DNA of 64,000 nt from Siphonodentalium dalli. Its lineage: Eukaryota; Mollusca; Scaphopoda; Gadilida; Siphonodentaliidae. The position numbers were made by a program, and so were the translations under genes. Shown here piece by piece: positions 22,067-33,645 of the stretch. Numbering within the stretch: the stretch's first letter is position 1; the number at the start of each line of letters is the position of its first letter. The notes under the pieces are model-generated. The model did no database searches. It saw nothing but the letters and a program-made list of their open reading frames with translations, and was not told the DNA's origin. The stretch is taken from NCBI GenBank assembly GCA_032622095.1, contig CP136063.1:144295950-144359949 (forward strand), given 5' to 3'.

Positions 22067-24584
22067 ATGGCGAATCGAGGAGCTAAGAAAACAACTACTA
22101 TTTGGGAATATTTCTCTATATTGTCCCCAACGGACGAAAAGGCTAAATGTGATGTCTGCGAAGTTTTAATTTCCCGGGGAGGAAAAAAAACAAAAGCATA
22201 CACAACCACCAACCTGAGGCACCACTTAAAGGCATGCCATCCGACGCAGCACAAACTGATGGAAACAAAACAGACGGAACACGAAGAAGAACATAAAAAA
22301 AAGGAAGCGCGATCAATTAGAAGGCGAAGCGTCATCTACATCATCAGAACACAAGAGGGTTCACCAGATGAAATTAACTGATGCTGTAAACAAAATGAAC
22401 CCATGGCCGCCTACAGATAGCCGGACAGTACGCATGAACCAGAAGCTTGCCTAAATGATCGCGATAGAATTCAAACCTTTCTGCATCACTGAACATGTTG
22501 GTTTCCAAAGGTTCGTGGCAGCACTTGAGCCAAGATATAAGCTTCCTACATGACAGCACTTAAGTTATAACATTATTCCAGACATGTATAATAAAATCAA
22601 AGAGAGGATAAAAGTGAATTGACAAAAAATTCAACAGGAAACGGTATGTGCTCATTGCGTCGTCCTTCCCAGGAAGCCACACAGGAGAGGCAATATCTGA
22701 CGAAATTGGCAGGATGTTATCTGAGTGGGATATACCAAAGGATAAAGTGCTGGTTATTCTGAGAGACAACGCTGCAAACTCAGTTTCTGGTGGTCAATTG
22801 ACCGGGATCGATCATTTGGGATGTTTTACCCACACACTGCAGCTCGTAATTCATGATGCTATAAATGTACAACGATCTGTTATCGATATGTTGGCAATTA
22901 GTCGAATGATTGCGGGACATTTTAGTCAGTCGCCTCTTGCTAACTTTCACATAAAACCACTTCAGAAGAAACACGAGTTACCTGAGCACCATATAATACA
23001 GGACGTTTCTACTAGGTGGAATAGCACATACTATATGTTGGATCGCATTGTTGAGCAGCGACTTGCCTTGGTTGAATATTCAAGCGATCATGATATACCA
23101 GTGATGACATCAAATCACTGGAAAATCGCCCAAACGCTACTAAAGACCCTGCACAGATTTGAGCAGATGACTCGAGAAATGTCAGAGGCAAGGGTGTCTT
23201 GCTCGTCCATCATTCCATCTACTTCACTTCTAATTAGTGTCCTCTCCTGTCACGATGATGCTCTCCTGTCACGATGATGCCATGGGAATCCAAACATTAA
23301 CCGATTCGTTAAAGGCTTCATTAGTGTCCTCTCCTGTCACGATGATGCTCTCCTGTCACGATGATGCCAGGGGAATCCAGACATTAACCGATTCGTTAAA
23401 GGCTTCATTAGTGTCCTCTCCTGTCACGATGATGCCAGGGGAATCCAGACATTAACCGATTCGTTAAAAGCTTCATTAGTGTCCTCTCCTGTCACGATGA
23501 TGCCAGGGGAATCCAGACATTAACCGAATCGTTAAAGGCTTCATTAGTGTCCTCTCCTGTCACGATGATGCCAGGGGAATCCAGACATTAACCGATTCGT
23601 TAAATGCTTCATTAGTGTCCTCTCCTGTCACGATGATGCTCTCTTGTCACGATGATGCCAGGGGAATCCAGACATTAACCAATTCGTTAAAGGCTTCATT
23701 AGTGTCCTCTCCTGTCACGATGATGCCAGGGGAATCCAGACATTAACCGATTCGTTAAAGGCTTCATTAGTGTCCTCTCCTGTCACGATGATGCCAGGGG
23801 AATCCAGACATTAACCGAATCGTTAAAGGCTTCATTAGTGTCCTCTCCTGTCACGATGATGCCAGGGGAATCCAGACATTAACCGATTCATTAAAGGCTT
23901 CATTAGTGTCCTCTCCTGTCACGATGATGCCAGGGGAATCCAGACATTAACCGATTCGTTAAAGGCTTCATTGACAAAGCGGACCACTGATATTGAAAAC
24001 AACAAACTTTTGGTTCTCGCTACATTCGCAGATCCCAGATATAAAGCTGTTTTCTTTACGGACAAAGATGGCTCAACAAACGATCAGTTAAAAAAATGGA
24101 TTCAGAAAGGAGACATTACCGTGTGCGCTGAGGAGCCTAGTAAAACTACGGGTAACACAGACTCTCAGAGCAATCCAGTGGATGCGGGAGACGCAACTCA
24201 CGCAAGCATCAGTTTCGGAAAGAAAGCAGCAAAATGCTTACTCGATGATGACTACAATCGCCTACTGTCGGCTAAGGGGGCCACAACATGTCATTCTAAG
24301 ATTGGAACATTAGAGGACGAAGTCGCTGCATACAATTCTGAACCTTTGATCGGCCGTGACGAGGATCCCCTAAAGTGGTGGCGTATTAATAGACTGAGAT
24401 ACCCTAGGCTAAGTAAACTTGCCAGCAAATACCTGGGTGCATCTCCTTCGAGGGTCGCAAGTGAACGTTTATTCCGTGAAGCATGGGACATGTACAAGGC
24501 TAATGTAATCATCTCAATCCAGAGAAATGTGAAATGCTTTTGGTGATTAGGGGGAACTTGCCTCTATTAAACTTGGAGTACTGA
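22067..24584 (+). pseudogene. hAT transposase with BED zinc finger, broken
   Basis: Order of remnants: BED finger (22067-22260: TIWEYFSILSPTDEKAKCDVC, ending HHLKACH); a second frame with stops TAA 22452, TGA 22551 and TGA 22620 (IEFKPFCITEHVGFQRF, ALEPRYKLPT, PDMYNKIKERIKV); a third frame 22648-23277 (ASSFPGSHTGEAISDEIG, LVILRDNAANSVSGG, HTLQLVIHDA, DVSTRWNSTYYML); a minisatellite; then 23971-24546 (LLVLATFADPRYKAVFF and the dimerisation domain DPLKWWRINRLRYPRLSKLA, ASPSRVASERLF). After YKANVII the frame shifts and continues to a stop at 24584. The stretch with the first catalytic aspartate (TTDIWTS in relatives) seems deleted near 22630. hAT transposases cut and paste with 8-bp duplications; this copy cannot work. 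Confidence 0.92.
23233..23971. repeat. 68-bp minisatellite made from transposase codons
   Basis: Ten copies: ACATTAACC recurs at 23294, 23381, 23449, 23517, 23585, 23672, 23740, 23808, 23876 and 23944. Spacing is 68 bp, or 87 bp when a 19-bp CCTGTCACGATGATGCTCT is duplicated. One unit plus its right flank reads VLSCHDDARGIQTLTDSLK in frame with the transposase, so the unit arose from the gene. Confidence 0.93.
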
Positions 24585-25035
24585 GTTACAGTGCGGGAGT
24601 TTTTGGTGTCCTTCAGTTGAATCTGAGTTGATTCATCTATATGTTCCTTAAATTTTCTTGGACAGTGGACTGAAGTATATTCCTTTAAAGTTTAAAATTT
24701 GTGTTGACAGTGTCGGACGATATACTGTCTTGTGTTTAATGTTCATAAGTATAAACATATTTCCCAAATCACCCTCTTTTGGTATATTATGCAATGCCCC
24801 TCTTCACGTTGGTCGTTAGTGAAGACAGTTCTGATCGCGACTGTACTAATTCATTCAAATTATTACCATAGCATGTGACATCACATTGCACGCACTCAAC
24901 GGGAAACTCCCATGTAATGAGGTCAGCTTTTTAAAGCTTTCTTTGCATCTATTTCGTGTCCACGCGATTGAACCAATAACTTCATATAACACGGGATATA
25001 TCGGGCACGTGTATTGCCATGCTTATATATAATCA
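24585..25035 (+). other. 3' non-coding part of the hAT element
   Basis: No coding sequence. Its second half matches 14230-14480. Confidence 0.6.
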
Positions 25036-25781
25036 CTAGCTGGTGGACCCGACTTCGTCCGGGCTGTTTCCCCTCTGCTTTTCGGCGAATTGCGCGATTT
25101 GACCTTGAATTGACCATTTTGAAGGTCAAGGTCAGGTCGAGGTCATGATTTGACCCGTCCAAAACACTCCCCGGACAAAAGTACCCGTCGAAATCCGTCA
25201 GGTTTTACCCGAGATTTGACCTTTAATTGACCATTTTGAAGGTCAAGGTCAGGTTGGGATCAAGATTTGACCCGTCCAAAACACTCCTCGGACAAAAGTA
25301 ACCCTAGGTATCAAATGTTGTCGAAATCCCATCAAAAATTCGCGATTTGACCTTGAATTGACAATTTTGAAGGTCAAGGTCAGGTCGGGGTCACGATTTG
25401 ACCCGTCCAAAACACTCCCCGGACAAAAGTACCCATGGGTATCAAATTTCGTCGAAATCCGTCCATTTTACCCGATTTGACCTTGAATTGACCTTTTTGA
25501 AGGTCAGGTCGGGGGTAACGATTTGACCCGGACAAAAGTATCTGTAGGTATCAAATTTCGTCGAAATCCGTCCCGTTTTACCCGATTTGACCTTGAATTG
25601 ACCTTTTTGAAGGTCAAGCTCAGGTCAGGTCGGAGTCACGATTTGACCTGTCCAAAACACTCCCTGGAAAAAAGTAACCCTAGGTATCAAATTTCGTCAA
25701 AATCCGTCTGGCAGTTTTCCCGGCCATAGCTAACAGACAAACAACAAACAGACAGACAGAAGTCCCAAAATATATAGTAGA
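25036..25781 (-). mobile_element. Non-autonomous Helitron H1
   Basis: Read on the minus strand it starts TCTACTATATATTTTGG, the usual Helitron TC start, and ends with a hairpin (AGCCCGGACGAAGTCGGGT) shortly before CTAG, followed by T. The inside has about five ~110-bp repeats with CAAGGTCAGGTCGGGGTCA and CCGTCCAAAACACTCCCCGG. No Rep/helicase coding. Confidence 0.75.
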
Positions 25782-25959
25782 TAGCCGATGAGCCCGACGT
25801 TGTCCGGGCTATTCAAAAACCAAATTTCAAGTCGATAGCTCCACCCGCCTGGTCAAACTACACACACGTACCAAGTTTCGTCCCGATCGGTCGAGAATCG
25901 TAGATTTGTATAAATGACATACAAACAAACAAACAGAGGTCTTCAAAATATATATGAGA
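25782..25959 (-). mobile_element. Short Helitron H2
   Basis: Minus strand: starts TCTCATATATATTTTGAAGA and ends with hairpin AGCCCGGACAACGTCGGGCT, CATCGG and a mutated CTAG (CTAT). It abuts H1. Confidence 0.7.
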
Positions 25960-26455
25960 CTAGCCGATGAGCCCGACGTTGTCCGGGCTATTCAAGTCGA
26001 TAGCTCCACCCGTTTCCGAGATCTGGTCTGCGCATGCGCGAAGCTGGCGTCGCACGGGCTTGGCGACCCGATAAAATTCGTATCCGGGGCAAGATACATT
26101 CACATAGCAAATTTCAAGTCGATAGCTCCACCCGTTTCCGAGATCTGGTCTGCGCATGCGCGAAGCTGGCGTCGCACGGGCTCGGCGATCCGATAAAATT
26201 CGTATCCCGGGCAAGGTACATTCACATAGCAAATTTCAAGTCGATAGCTCCACCCGTTTCCGAGATCTCGTCTGCGCATGCGCGAAGCGGGCGCCGCACG
26301 GGCTCGCCAATACGACAACATCGACCGCCTGGTCAAACTACACACACGTACCAAGTTTCGTCCCGATCGGTCGAGAATCGTAGATTTGTATAAATGACAG
26401 ACCAACAAACATACATACAGACAAACAAACAGAGGTCTTCAAAATATATATGAGA
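25960..26455 (-). mobile_element. Helitron H3 with 122-bp internal repeats
   Basis: Same ends as H2 with CTAG intact at 25960-25963. The inside holds 2.7 copies of a 122-bp GC-rich unit (GATAGCTCCACCCGTTTCC at 25998, 26120 and 26242) that contains GCGCATGCGCGAAGC. Overlapping frames on both strands are repeat artefacts. Confidence 0.78.
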
Positions 26456-26672
26456 TATATATATATATTTTCTTTTTAATAAATAATAAATAATAAAAAA
26501 ATTAATTAAAATTTTGAAGAACTTATGACATTACATCTTCGGGGGGGTAGGTACCTCTAGTACCCCCACTAAATTTGGTTGAAATCAGGGGTTTGGGAGA
26601 AAACATGAACAGACAGATGTACAGAAATGTTCAGTAAATTCCTTTTAATATCTGTGCATTCTCATTACAAGC
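26456..26672. repeat. AT-rich low-complexity stretch
   Basis: (TA)n then AATAAATAATAAATAAT and a G-run at 26541. No gene. Confidence 0.6.
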
Positions 26673-29600
26673 CATGTAGATGGGAACGAGTCATTTTGGG
26701 GTCATTCGGCCAAAAAACATGGCCGCTGGCGGCCATCTTGTATTTCAAAATTGAATCCATTGGCGCGGTCTACAGGTCGTACTGTTCGTCTGATCATCAT
26801 GAAATTTGTCTTGGATGTTAATATTGACATGTAGATGGGAACGAGTAATTTTGGGGTCGTTCGGCCAGAAATTTGTCATGGACGTTAACAATGACATGTA
26901 GATGGGAATGAGTCCTTTTGGGGTCATTCGGCCAAAAAGCATGGCTGCTGGTGGCCATCTTGGATTTCAAAATTCAATCCATTTGCGCGGGCTACAGGTC
27001 GTACTATTCGTCTGATCATCATGCAATTTATCATGGATGTTAATATTGACATGTAGATGGGAACGAGTCATTTTGGGGTCGTTCGGCCGGCAAAAACAAA
27101 ATGGCCACCAGCAGCCATCTTGGATTTTACTCTTTGCATGACTAAATCCTTTGGCGCGGGCTACAGGTCGTAGCTTTGGTCGGATCTTCGTGAAATTTGT
27201 CACGGATGTTAACAATGGCATGTAGATGGGTACGAGTCATTTTGGGGTCATTCGGCCAAAAAACATGGCCGCTGTTGGCCATCTTGGATTTCAAAATTCA
27301 ATCCATTGGCGCGGGCTACAGGTTGTACTGCTGGTCTGATCATCATGAAATTTGTCATGGATATTAATATTGCCGTGTAGATAGGAACGAGTCATTCTGG
27401 GGTCGTTCGGCCAAAAAACATGGCCGCCAGCAGCCATCTTGGATTTTACTCTTTGCATGACTAAATCCTTTGGCGCGGGCTACAGGTCGTTGCGTTGGTC
27501 GGAAGTTCATGAAATTTGCCATGGATGTTAACAATGACATGTAGATGGGAAAGAGTCATTTTGGGGTTGTTCGGCCGAAAAAATGGCCGCCAGCAGCCAT
27601 CTTGGATTTTACTCTTTGCATGACTAAATCCTTTGGCGCGGGGTACAGGTCGTACCTTTTGTCTGATCTTTATGAAATTTGTCATGAATGTTGACATTGA
27701 CATGTAGATGGGAACGAGTCATTTTGGGGTTATTTGGTCAAAAAACATGGCTGCTGGTGGCCATCTTGGATTTCAAAATTCAATCCATTGGCGCCGGCCA
27801 CAGGTCGTACTGCTGGTCTGATCATCATGAAATTTGTCATGGATGTTAATATTGACATGTAGATGGGAACGAGTCATTCTGGGGTCGTTCGGTAAAAAAA
27901 CATGGCCATCAGCAGCCATCTTGTATTTTACTCTTTGCATGACTAAATCCTTTGGCGCGGGCTACAAGTCGTAGCTTTGGTCGGATCTTCATGAAATTTG
28001 TCATGGATGTTAACAATGAGATGTAGATGGGAACGAGTCATCTTGGGGTCATTCGGCCAAAAAACATGGCCGCCAGCAGCCATCTTGGAATTTACTCTTT
28101 GCATGACTAAATTCTTTGGCGCGGACTACAGGTCGTACCTTTGGTGTGATCTTTATGAAATTTGTCAGGAATGTTGACATTGACATGTAGATGGGATCGA
28201 GTCATTTTTGGGTCATTCGGCATAAAAACATGGCTGCCAGTGGCCATCTTGGATTTCAAAATTCAATCCATTGGCGCGGGCTACAGGTTGTACTGCTTGT
28301 CTGATCATCATGAAATTTTGCATGGATGTTAATATTGACATGTAGATGGGAACGAGTCATTCTGGGGTCGTTCGGCCAAAAAACATGGCCGCCAGCAGCC
28401 ATCTTGGATTTTACTCTTTGCATGACTAAATCCTTTGGCGTGGGCTACAGGTCGTGGCTTTGGTCAGATATTCATTAAATTTGTCATGGATGTTAACAAT
28501 GACATGTTGATGGGAACGAGTCGTTTTGGGGTTATTCGGCCAAAAAACATGGCCACTGGCGGCCATCTTGGATTTCAAAATTCAATCCATTGGCGCGGGC
28601 TACAGGTCGTACTGCTTGTCTGATCATCATGAAATTTGTCATGGATGTTAATATTGACATGTAGATTGGAACGAGTCATTCTGGGGTCGTTCGGCCAAAA
28701 AACATGGCCGTCAGCAGCCATCTTTGATTTTACTCTTTGCATGACTAAATCCTTTGGCGCGGGCTACAAGTCGTAGCTTTGGTCAGATCTTCATGAAATT
28801 TGTCATGGATGTTAACAATGACATGTAGATGGGAACGAGTCATTTTGGGGTCATTCGGCCAAAAAACATGGCTGCCAGCAGCCATCTTGGATTTTACTCT
28901 TTGCATGACTAAATCATTTGGCGTGGGCTACAGGTCGTAGCTTTGGTCGGATCTTCATGAAATTTGTCATGACTGTTGACATGTAAATGGGAACGAGTCA
29001 TTTTGGGGTCATTCGGCCAAAAAACATGGCCGCTGGCGGCCATCTTGTATTTCAAAATTGAATCCATTGGCGCGGTCTACAGGTCGTACTGTTCGTCTGA
29101 TCATCATGAAATTTGTCTTGGATGTTAATATTGACATGTAGATGGGAACGAGTAATTTTGGGGTCGTTCGGCCAAAAAACATCCATCTTGGATTTTACTC
29201 TTTGCATGACTAAATCCTTTGGCGCGGGCTACAGGTCGTAGCTTTGGTCTGAACTTCATGAAATTTGTCATGGACGTTAACAATGACATGTAGATGGGAA
29301 TGAGTCCTTTTGGGGTCATTCGGCCAAAAAGCATGGCTGCTGGTGGCCATCTTGGATTTCAAAATTCAATCCATTTGCGCGGGCTACAGGTCGTACTATT
29401 CGTCTGATCATCATGCAATTTATCATGGATGTTAATATTGACATGTAGATGGGAACGAGTCATTTTGGGGTCGTTCGGCCGGCAAAAACAAAATGGCCAC
29501 CAGCAGCCATCTTGGATTTTACTCTTTGCATGACTAAATCCTTTGGCGCGGGCTACAGGTCGTAGCTTTGGTCGGATCTTCATGAAATTTGTCACGGATG

Positions 29601-29818
29601 TTAACAATGGCATGTAGATGGGAACGAGTCCTTTTGGGGTCATTCCGCCAAAAAACATGGCTGCCAGCAGCCATCTTTGATTTTACTCTTTGCATGACTA
29701 AATCCTTTGGCACAGGTAAGACATTTCAATTAGCACCTTTCCTATTCCTCCATTGACTGTCAAGCATTAAATTATTCCCCTACATAAGTTGAGCTACAGT
29801 GTCATTGACACTTTCATA
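26673..29818 (+). mobile_element. Family C array, copy C3 (head missing)
   Basis: About twenty ~150-165-bp units alternating two types: one with CAAAATTCAATCCATTGGCG and TCTGATCATCATGAAATTTG, the other with TTTTACTCTTTGCATGACT and CGTAGCTTTGGTCGGATCTT. It ends TAAGTTGAGCTACAGTG and the tail hairpin near 29795-29810. No head palindrome; it starts within a unit. About 26676-26830 and 28985-29145 are almost the same, as are about 26880-27230 and 29270-29620, so a block was duplicated. Confidence 0.8.
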
Positions 29819-30120
29819 TTTGTGTATGCAGGGTCCTTGGGTGGCATGTTTAGATCTGTTCCAAAGGGGTCCTTTTTGGAAAATCAATTAACTTCAACTC
29901 TTAAAAGCGAATGTTTAAAATTATAAGATGAATAGATATCAGAGATGGGGATTCATGTTTGTTCAAATAGGGGCAAAGGTAAGAGATTTAGCTCTGCCCC
30001 ACCCACAATACCTGTATCTATGCTGTACGCTACTGGTATAATAAGATAATGTCATATTCTTGCAGGGATGTCCCCACAGTGTTGGGGAGGTGATTTACAG
30101 ATTTGTTCAATGAAATGTAA
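29819..30120 (+). other. Short B-like remnant between repeats
   Basis: GGGTCCTTGGGTGGCATG resembles family B modules; otherwise nothing. Confidence 0.35.
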
Positions 30121-32800
30121 TTTTTTAACTCACCTGAGACGAAGCTATAGTCATTACTTCTCATCTGTCACCTGTTCATCTGTCTGTCCGTCTATCAATC
30201 TGTCAACAATTCTGTGAACATCTTCTCTAGATCATAAGACTGAATGGGTTCATATTTGGTGTGGATTTTCCCTAGGTGACTCACATTCAGATTTGTTCAA
30301 ATGAGGTCACTCTTTCAAATGGTTGTGAAGCCAGGGCCATAACTCTTGCCCTTCATAGTAATTCTTAAAAACGACTTCTTCTCATCTACCATCAGGTTGA
30401 ATGGGTTCATATTTGGTTTGAAGGGTCCTTGGGTGACTGGAGTTCAGATTTGTTCAAATGGGGTCACTTGTTTTAAATGGGGTTTCAAATTTATTCAGAT
30501 GGGGTCACCAGATTAAATAGGGTGGGACCAGAGACATAACTGTATGTCTCTATAGTAATACTTAAAATGTCTTCTCAAGAGAGGTTGGACTATTTAGCTT
30601 ACATATAGTATGGAGGATCCTTTAGTGACTGAGATTCAGATTTGTTAACATGAGGCAACCTGTTAAGAAATGACGGGGCTATGGGGACTTAACACTTTTG
30701 TGTCTAATAAAATCATTAAAATACAAAATTCATTCAAACATCTACCTTGGAACTACCTGACTGATTAATCTGACATACATATATGGTGTTTTGGGTCCAT
30801 GGATAATTGGGCTTCAAACATGTCTAAATAGTTTTATAAAAAGGTGCTTGTGAGATTGGAAATTTCCAACAATTGAGAAAGTTTGAGATGTTGGTTGTGA
30901 AATTCCAATCTAAGACTTGGGAGTCTGATATGTAAACAATCCAATTGGGCACCTCTCCTAAAAGACAACCCCATTATCAACGACCCCCTGTACCTAACAT
31001 ATGATGCTAAGTTCCTGTCAAAACAAACTTCAAAAATTTCTAACCCATTTTGGAGTTTTCAGCTCTTGGTGCAAATTATTAAGCATATATGATAAAAATG
31101 GTAATATCATGACCATATGGAATAATTCTAACATTTGAATGGAAGGAAACCCAATTAACTTTAATTCGTGGAGAAATGCAGGCATATATTTTATAAACGA
31201 TCTGTTCCAAGCAAATGGGGAATTTCACACGCCTGACTCCCTTAAGGCTACATTCAATATTTCTACTAACTTCGTTCTTATAGCTAGCCTAAAACGCCAA
31301 ATATATAGCCTTTCAAACTCTCGAAATCAGCCCCTCCTATGATTACCCTCTCCGTTCTTACCCAAAACTTTGAGCCCGTTATTAAGGGACCAGAAAGGCG
31401 GTCAACTCTTTCATCGAACCCTGTCAATGGGGAAACGGGTGCCAAACTCATGTCAAAAATGGAATTAGGAAATAAAAGACGACTCCCAATCATGGGACAA
31501 TATATTTCGCAATCCATTCACAACCACGCCTGACACAAAACTCCAATGGCTCCAATATAGAATTAATACGAGAATCCTATCGACGAACAAATTTCTGAAG
31601 ATAGCAGGCATAAGAGCTGACGATCTATGTAAGCGATGCGAAAATACTCAAGAGAACATTTCTCACATTTTCTGGGACTGCCCATATACAAATCGGTTTA
31701 TAACCGAACTTCAGTCTTGGTTGAAAATTAATGAAGGGTCTATACACATAACCAAACCAAGTATGCTTTTTGGCGTTAATCATTGTCAAGTGAATTCTAT
31801 CATAAATTACTTCCTACTTGTGCTATTAAAAGCAATATATATATATGACTAAATTTGACCCGATCCAACTTTCAATAAAGGCATTTCTCGCTGAATTAAA
31901 ATTCAAATATGAATGCGATAAATACACATCCAGAAGCAACATGCGATATCAAGATTTTTAAAATCGATGGCTACCCTTAGAAAATATTATTAATGACAAC
32001 ACCGATTGACTTGCTGATATCCCACAACAAAACCAAATTTATATGTATATTCATGTATACACCCCGATTAATATAATTATATACATAGAGCCCGGAACCC
32101 GAGCTATCTCTCAAATTTACATTAATCTTTTCCTAACTTGATCATCAAAAAGGCCGGCAAGAAGTTATCTGCGCCTAACTTTACTCTTTATATAACTGTA
32201 TGACTGACACTCTTCATTAAATGCACAAACGTTGTGTCGCCCAATAGCCAACGGAAAAACAAACTATTTATCGCTTTACAAAAACTACACCAAAAACAAC
32301 TACATGTATATGATTCAAGCATGATTTTATTAATGTCGCCAGTGAGAAAGTAGCCCAAGTGAAATTCACTTGGTAGCCCAAGTGAAATTCACTTGGGAGC
32401 ATGCAAAAGTGAGTGCAAGAATATAATATGTATCAATGTATCGTTAATGTAATGCTTGTGTGTATGTCTGTCTCATGTTTTTGTTGTTATATCTACTTCA
32501 CCAATAAAAATTAAAAAAAAAAAATTAAAAAAATACTTGGGAGTCTGGAGCCTGGTCGGGAAGGGACATGAGCTGAAGGAGGGGGGGGGGGATGATCAGT
32601 AGCATACAGTTGATAATTTAAAAGTAGATATTCGCCGATCTACATACATGAAGTCTCTCTATCCACATATCCTGTTTAGATCTACTTTTAAAGTGATTAT
32701 GAAAAGTTCTACTGTTATGGTGTCCAAAGTCCCAGTCTTATCAGTCTTTGCAGTCTGGTGAGTGACCCACAGTCTTTGACTGTCTTGTTATGGGGGTCTA
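30121..32800 (+). mobile_element. Family B element, copy B2, split by a LINE
   Basis: The head is shortened (TTAACTCACCTGAGACGAAGC). Modules have GGTTCATATTTGGT and CAGATTTGTTCAAATG. It resumes after the LINE and ends CACAGTCTTTGACTGT then CTTGTTATG near 32790. A (G)11 run is near 32581. Confidence 0.72.
30927..32534 (+). pseudogene. 5'-truncated LINE, L1/Tx1-like ORF2 C-terminus
   Basis: The insertion is bounded by 13-bp direct repeats ACTTGGGAGTCTG (30914-30926 and 32535-32547) and ends in an A-rich tail. Broken frames give WCKLLSIYDKNGNIMTIWNN, INFNSWRNAGIYFINDLF (31152-31205), LQWLQYRINTRILSTNKFL and a zinc-knuckle-like CKRCENTQENISHIFWDCP (31626-31682). These are the last parts of reverse transcriptase ORF2 in L1/Tx1-type elements. 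Endonuclease and polymerase domains are missing. Stops occur throughout, so it was dead on arrival or has decayed. Confidence 0.85.
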
Positions 32801-32885
32801 CTTTATAATTTGAGGCTTTTGCCTCTGGTTGTTTCTTCATGTCCCTTATAAAACTGTGTTTTTATGTTTACCCATACCATAGTAT

Positions 32886-33210
32886 GGCTGAAGGGGTCAC
32901 TCTCACCAAAAAAAGTGCTGAAGGGTACACAGGGTTTGAAAATGTGCTGAAGGGTACACAGGGTTTGTAATCGGCACTAATACCGTTACTTAAATTGTGT
33001 TTCTGAAAGTCTGGCACCCATTAGCAGTTTGTTTTTAGTTCATTTTAATGTTCATTGGAACATAAACAATTATTCTCTAACAGAAATCATGGCAGATACA
33101 AAAACTAAACGTCAATTAGAACGACATTTCAAACCCTGTGTACCCTTCAGCACATTTTCAAATCCTGTGTACCCTTCAGCACTTTTTTTGGTGAGAGTGA
33201 CTCCTTCAGC
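32886..33210. mobile_element. 325-bp MITE with ~82-bp inverted repeats
   Basis: The ends start GGCTGAAGGGGTCACTCTCA and GCTGAAGGAGTCACTCTCAC (reverse complement of the right). The arms, about 82 bp with few mismatches, each contain two GTGCTGAAGGGTACACAGG motifs. Perfect 8-bp direct repeats catagtat flank it (32878-32885, 33211-33218), as for hAT-type elements. Confidence 0.85.
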
Positions 33211-33645
33211 CATAGTATGTTGCGATAACTGAAATATTTTCTATCTGATTGGATCCAAATTTGATATGTGAGTTTCTCGGCCCAAAATACAGATCGAGTT
33301 CGAATATGGGTTTTATCGGACTTTTTGTTATGGAGTTATGGCCCTTTTTCGACTTAGAATTCAAGAATTCTATGATAACTAAAAATAAAATTTTCTGATC
33401 AAAACCAAATTTGGTATGTCAGTTTCTCCACCTAAAATACAGTTCAAGTTCGAATATGGGTTTGATCAGATTATTTTTAATGGTGTTATGACCCTTTGAC
33501 ATAGAATTCATGCATGCTTCGATAAATCTACCAGTTTTCATCTGATAGGAACCAAATTTGGTATGTGAGTTTATCAACTCAAAATACAGATCAAGTTTGA
33601 ATATGGGTCAGATCCTGTTTTTTATACCAGAGTTATGGCCCCTTT

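Larger units (their letters stand above)
21461..25035 (+). mobile_element. hAT (ZBED-type) transposon, degenerate
   Basis: The left part starts TAGTGATGTTCCGATAATG and matches 10283-10750. The transposase remnant fills 22067-24584. The 3' region (GAAGACAGTTCTGATCGCGA, CGCGATTGAACCAATAAC) matches 14230-14480. The right terminus is not resolved because a Helitron abuts it at 25036. Confidence 0.75.

Noticed and set aside
25960-26408. Overlapping arginine- and alanine-rich frames on both strands
   Set aside because: They lie wholly within the 122-bp Helitron repeats; similarity between frames comes from the tandem DNA.
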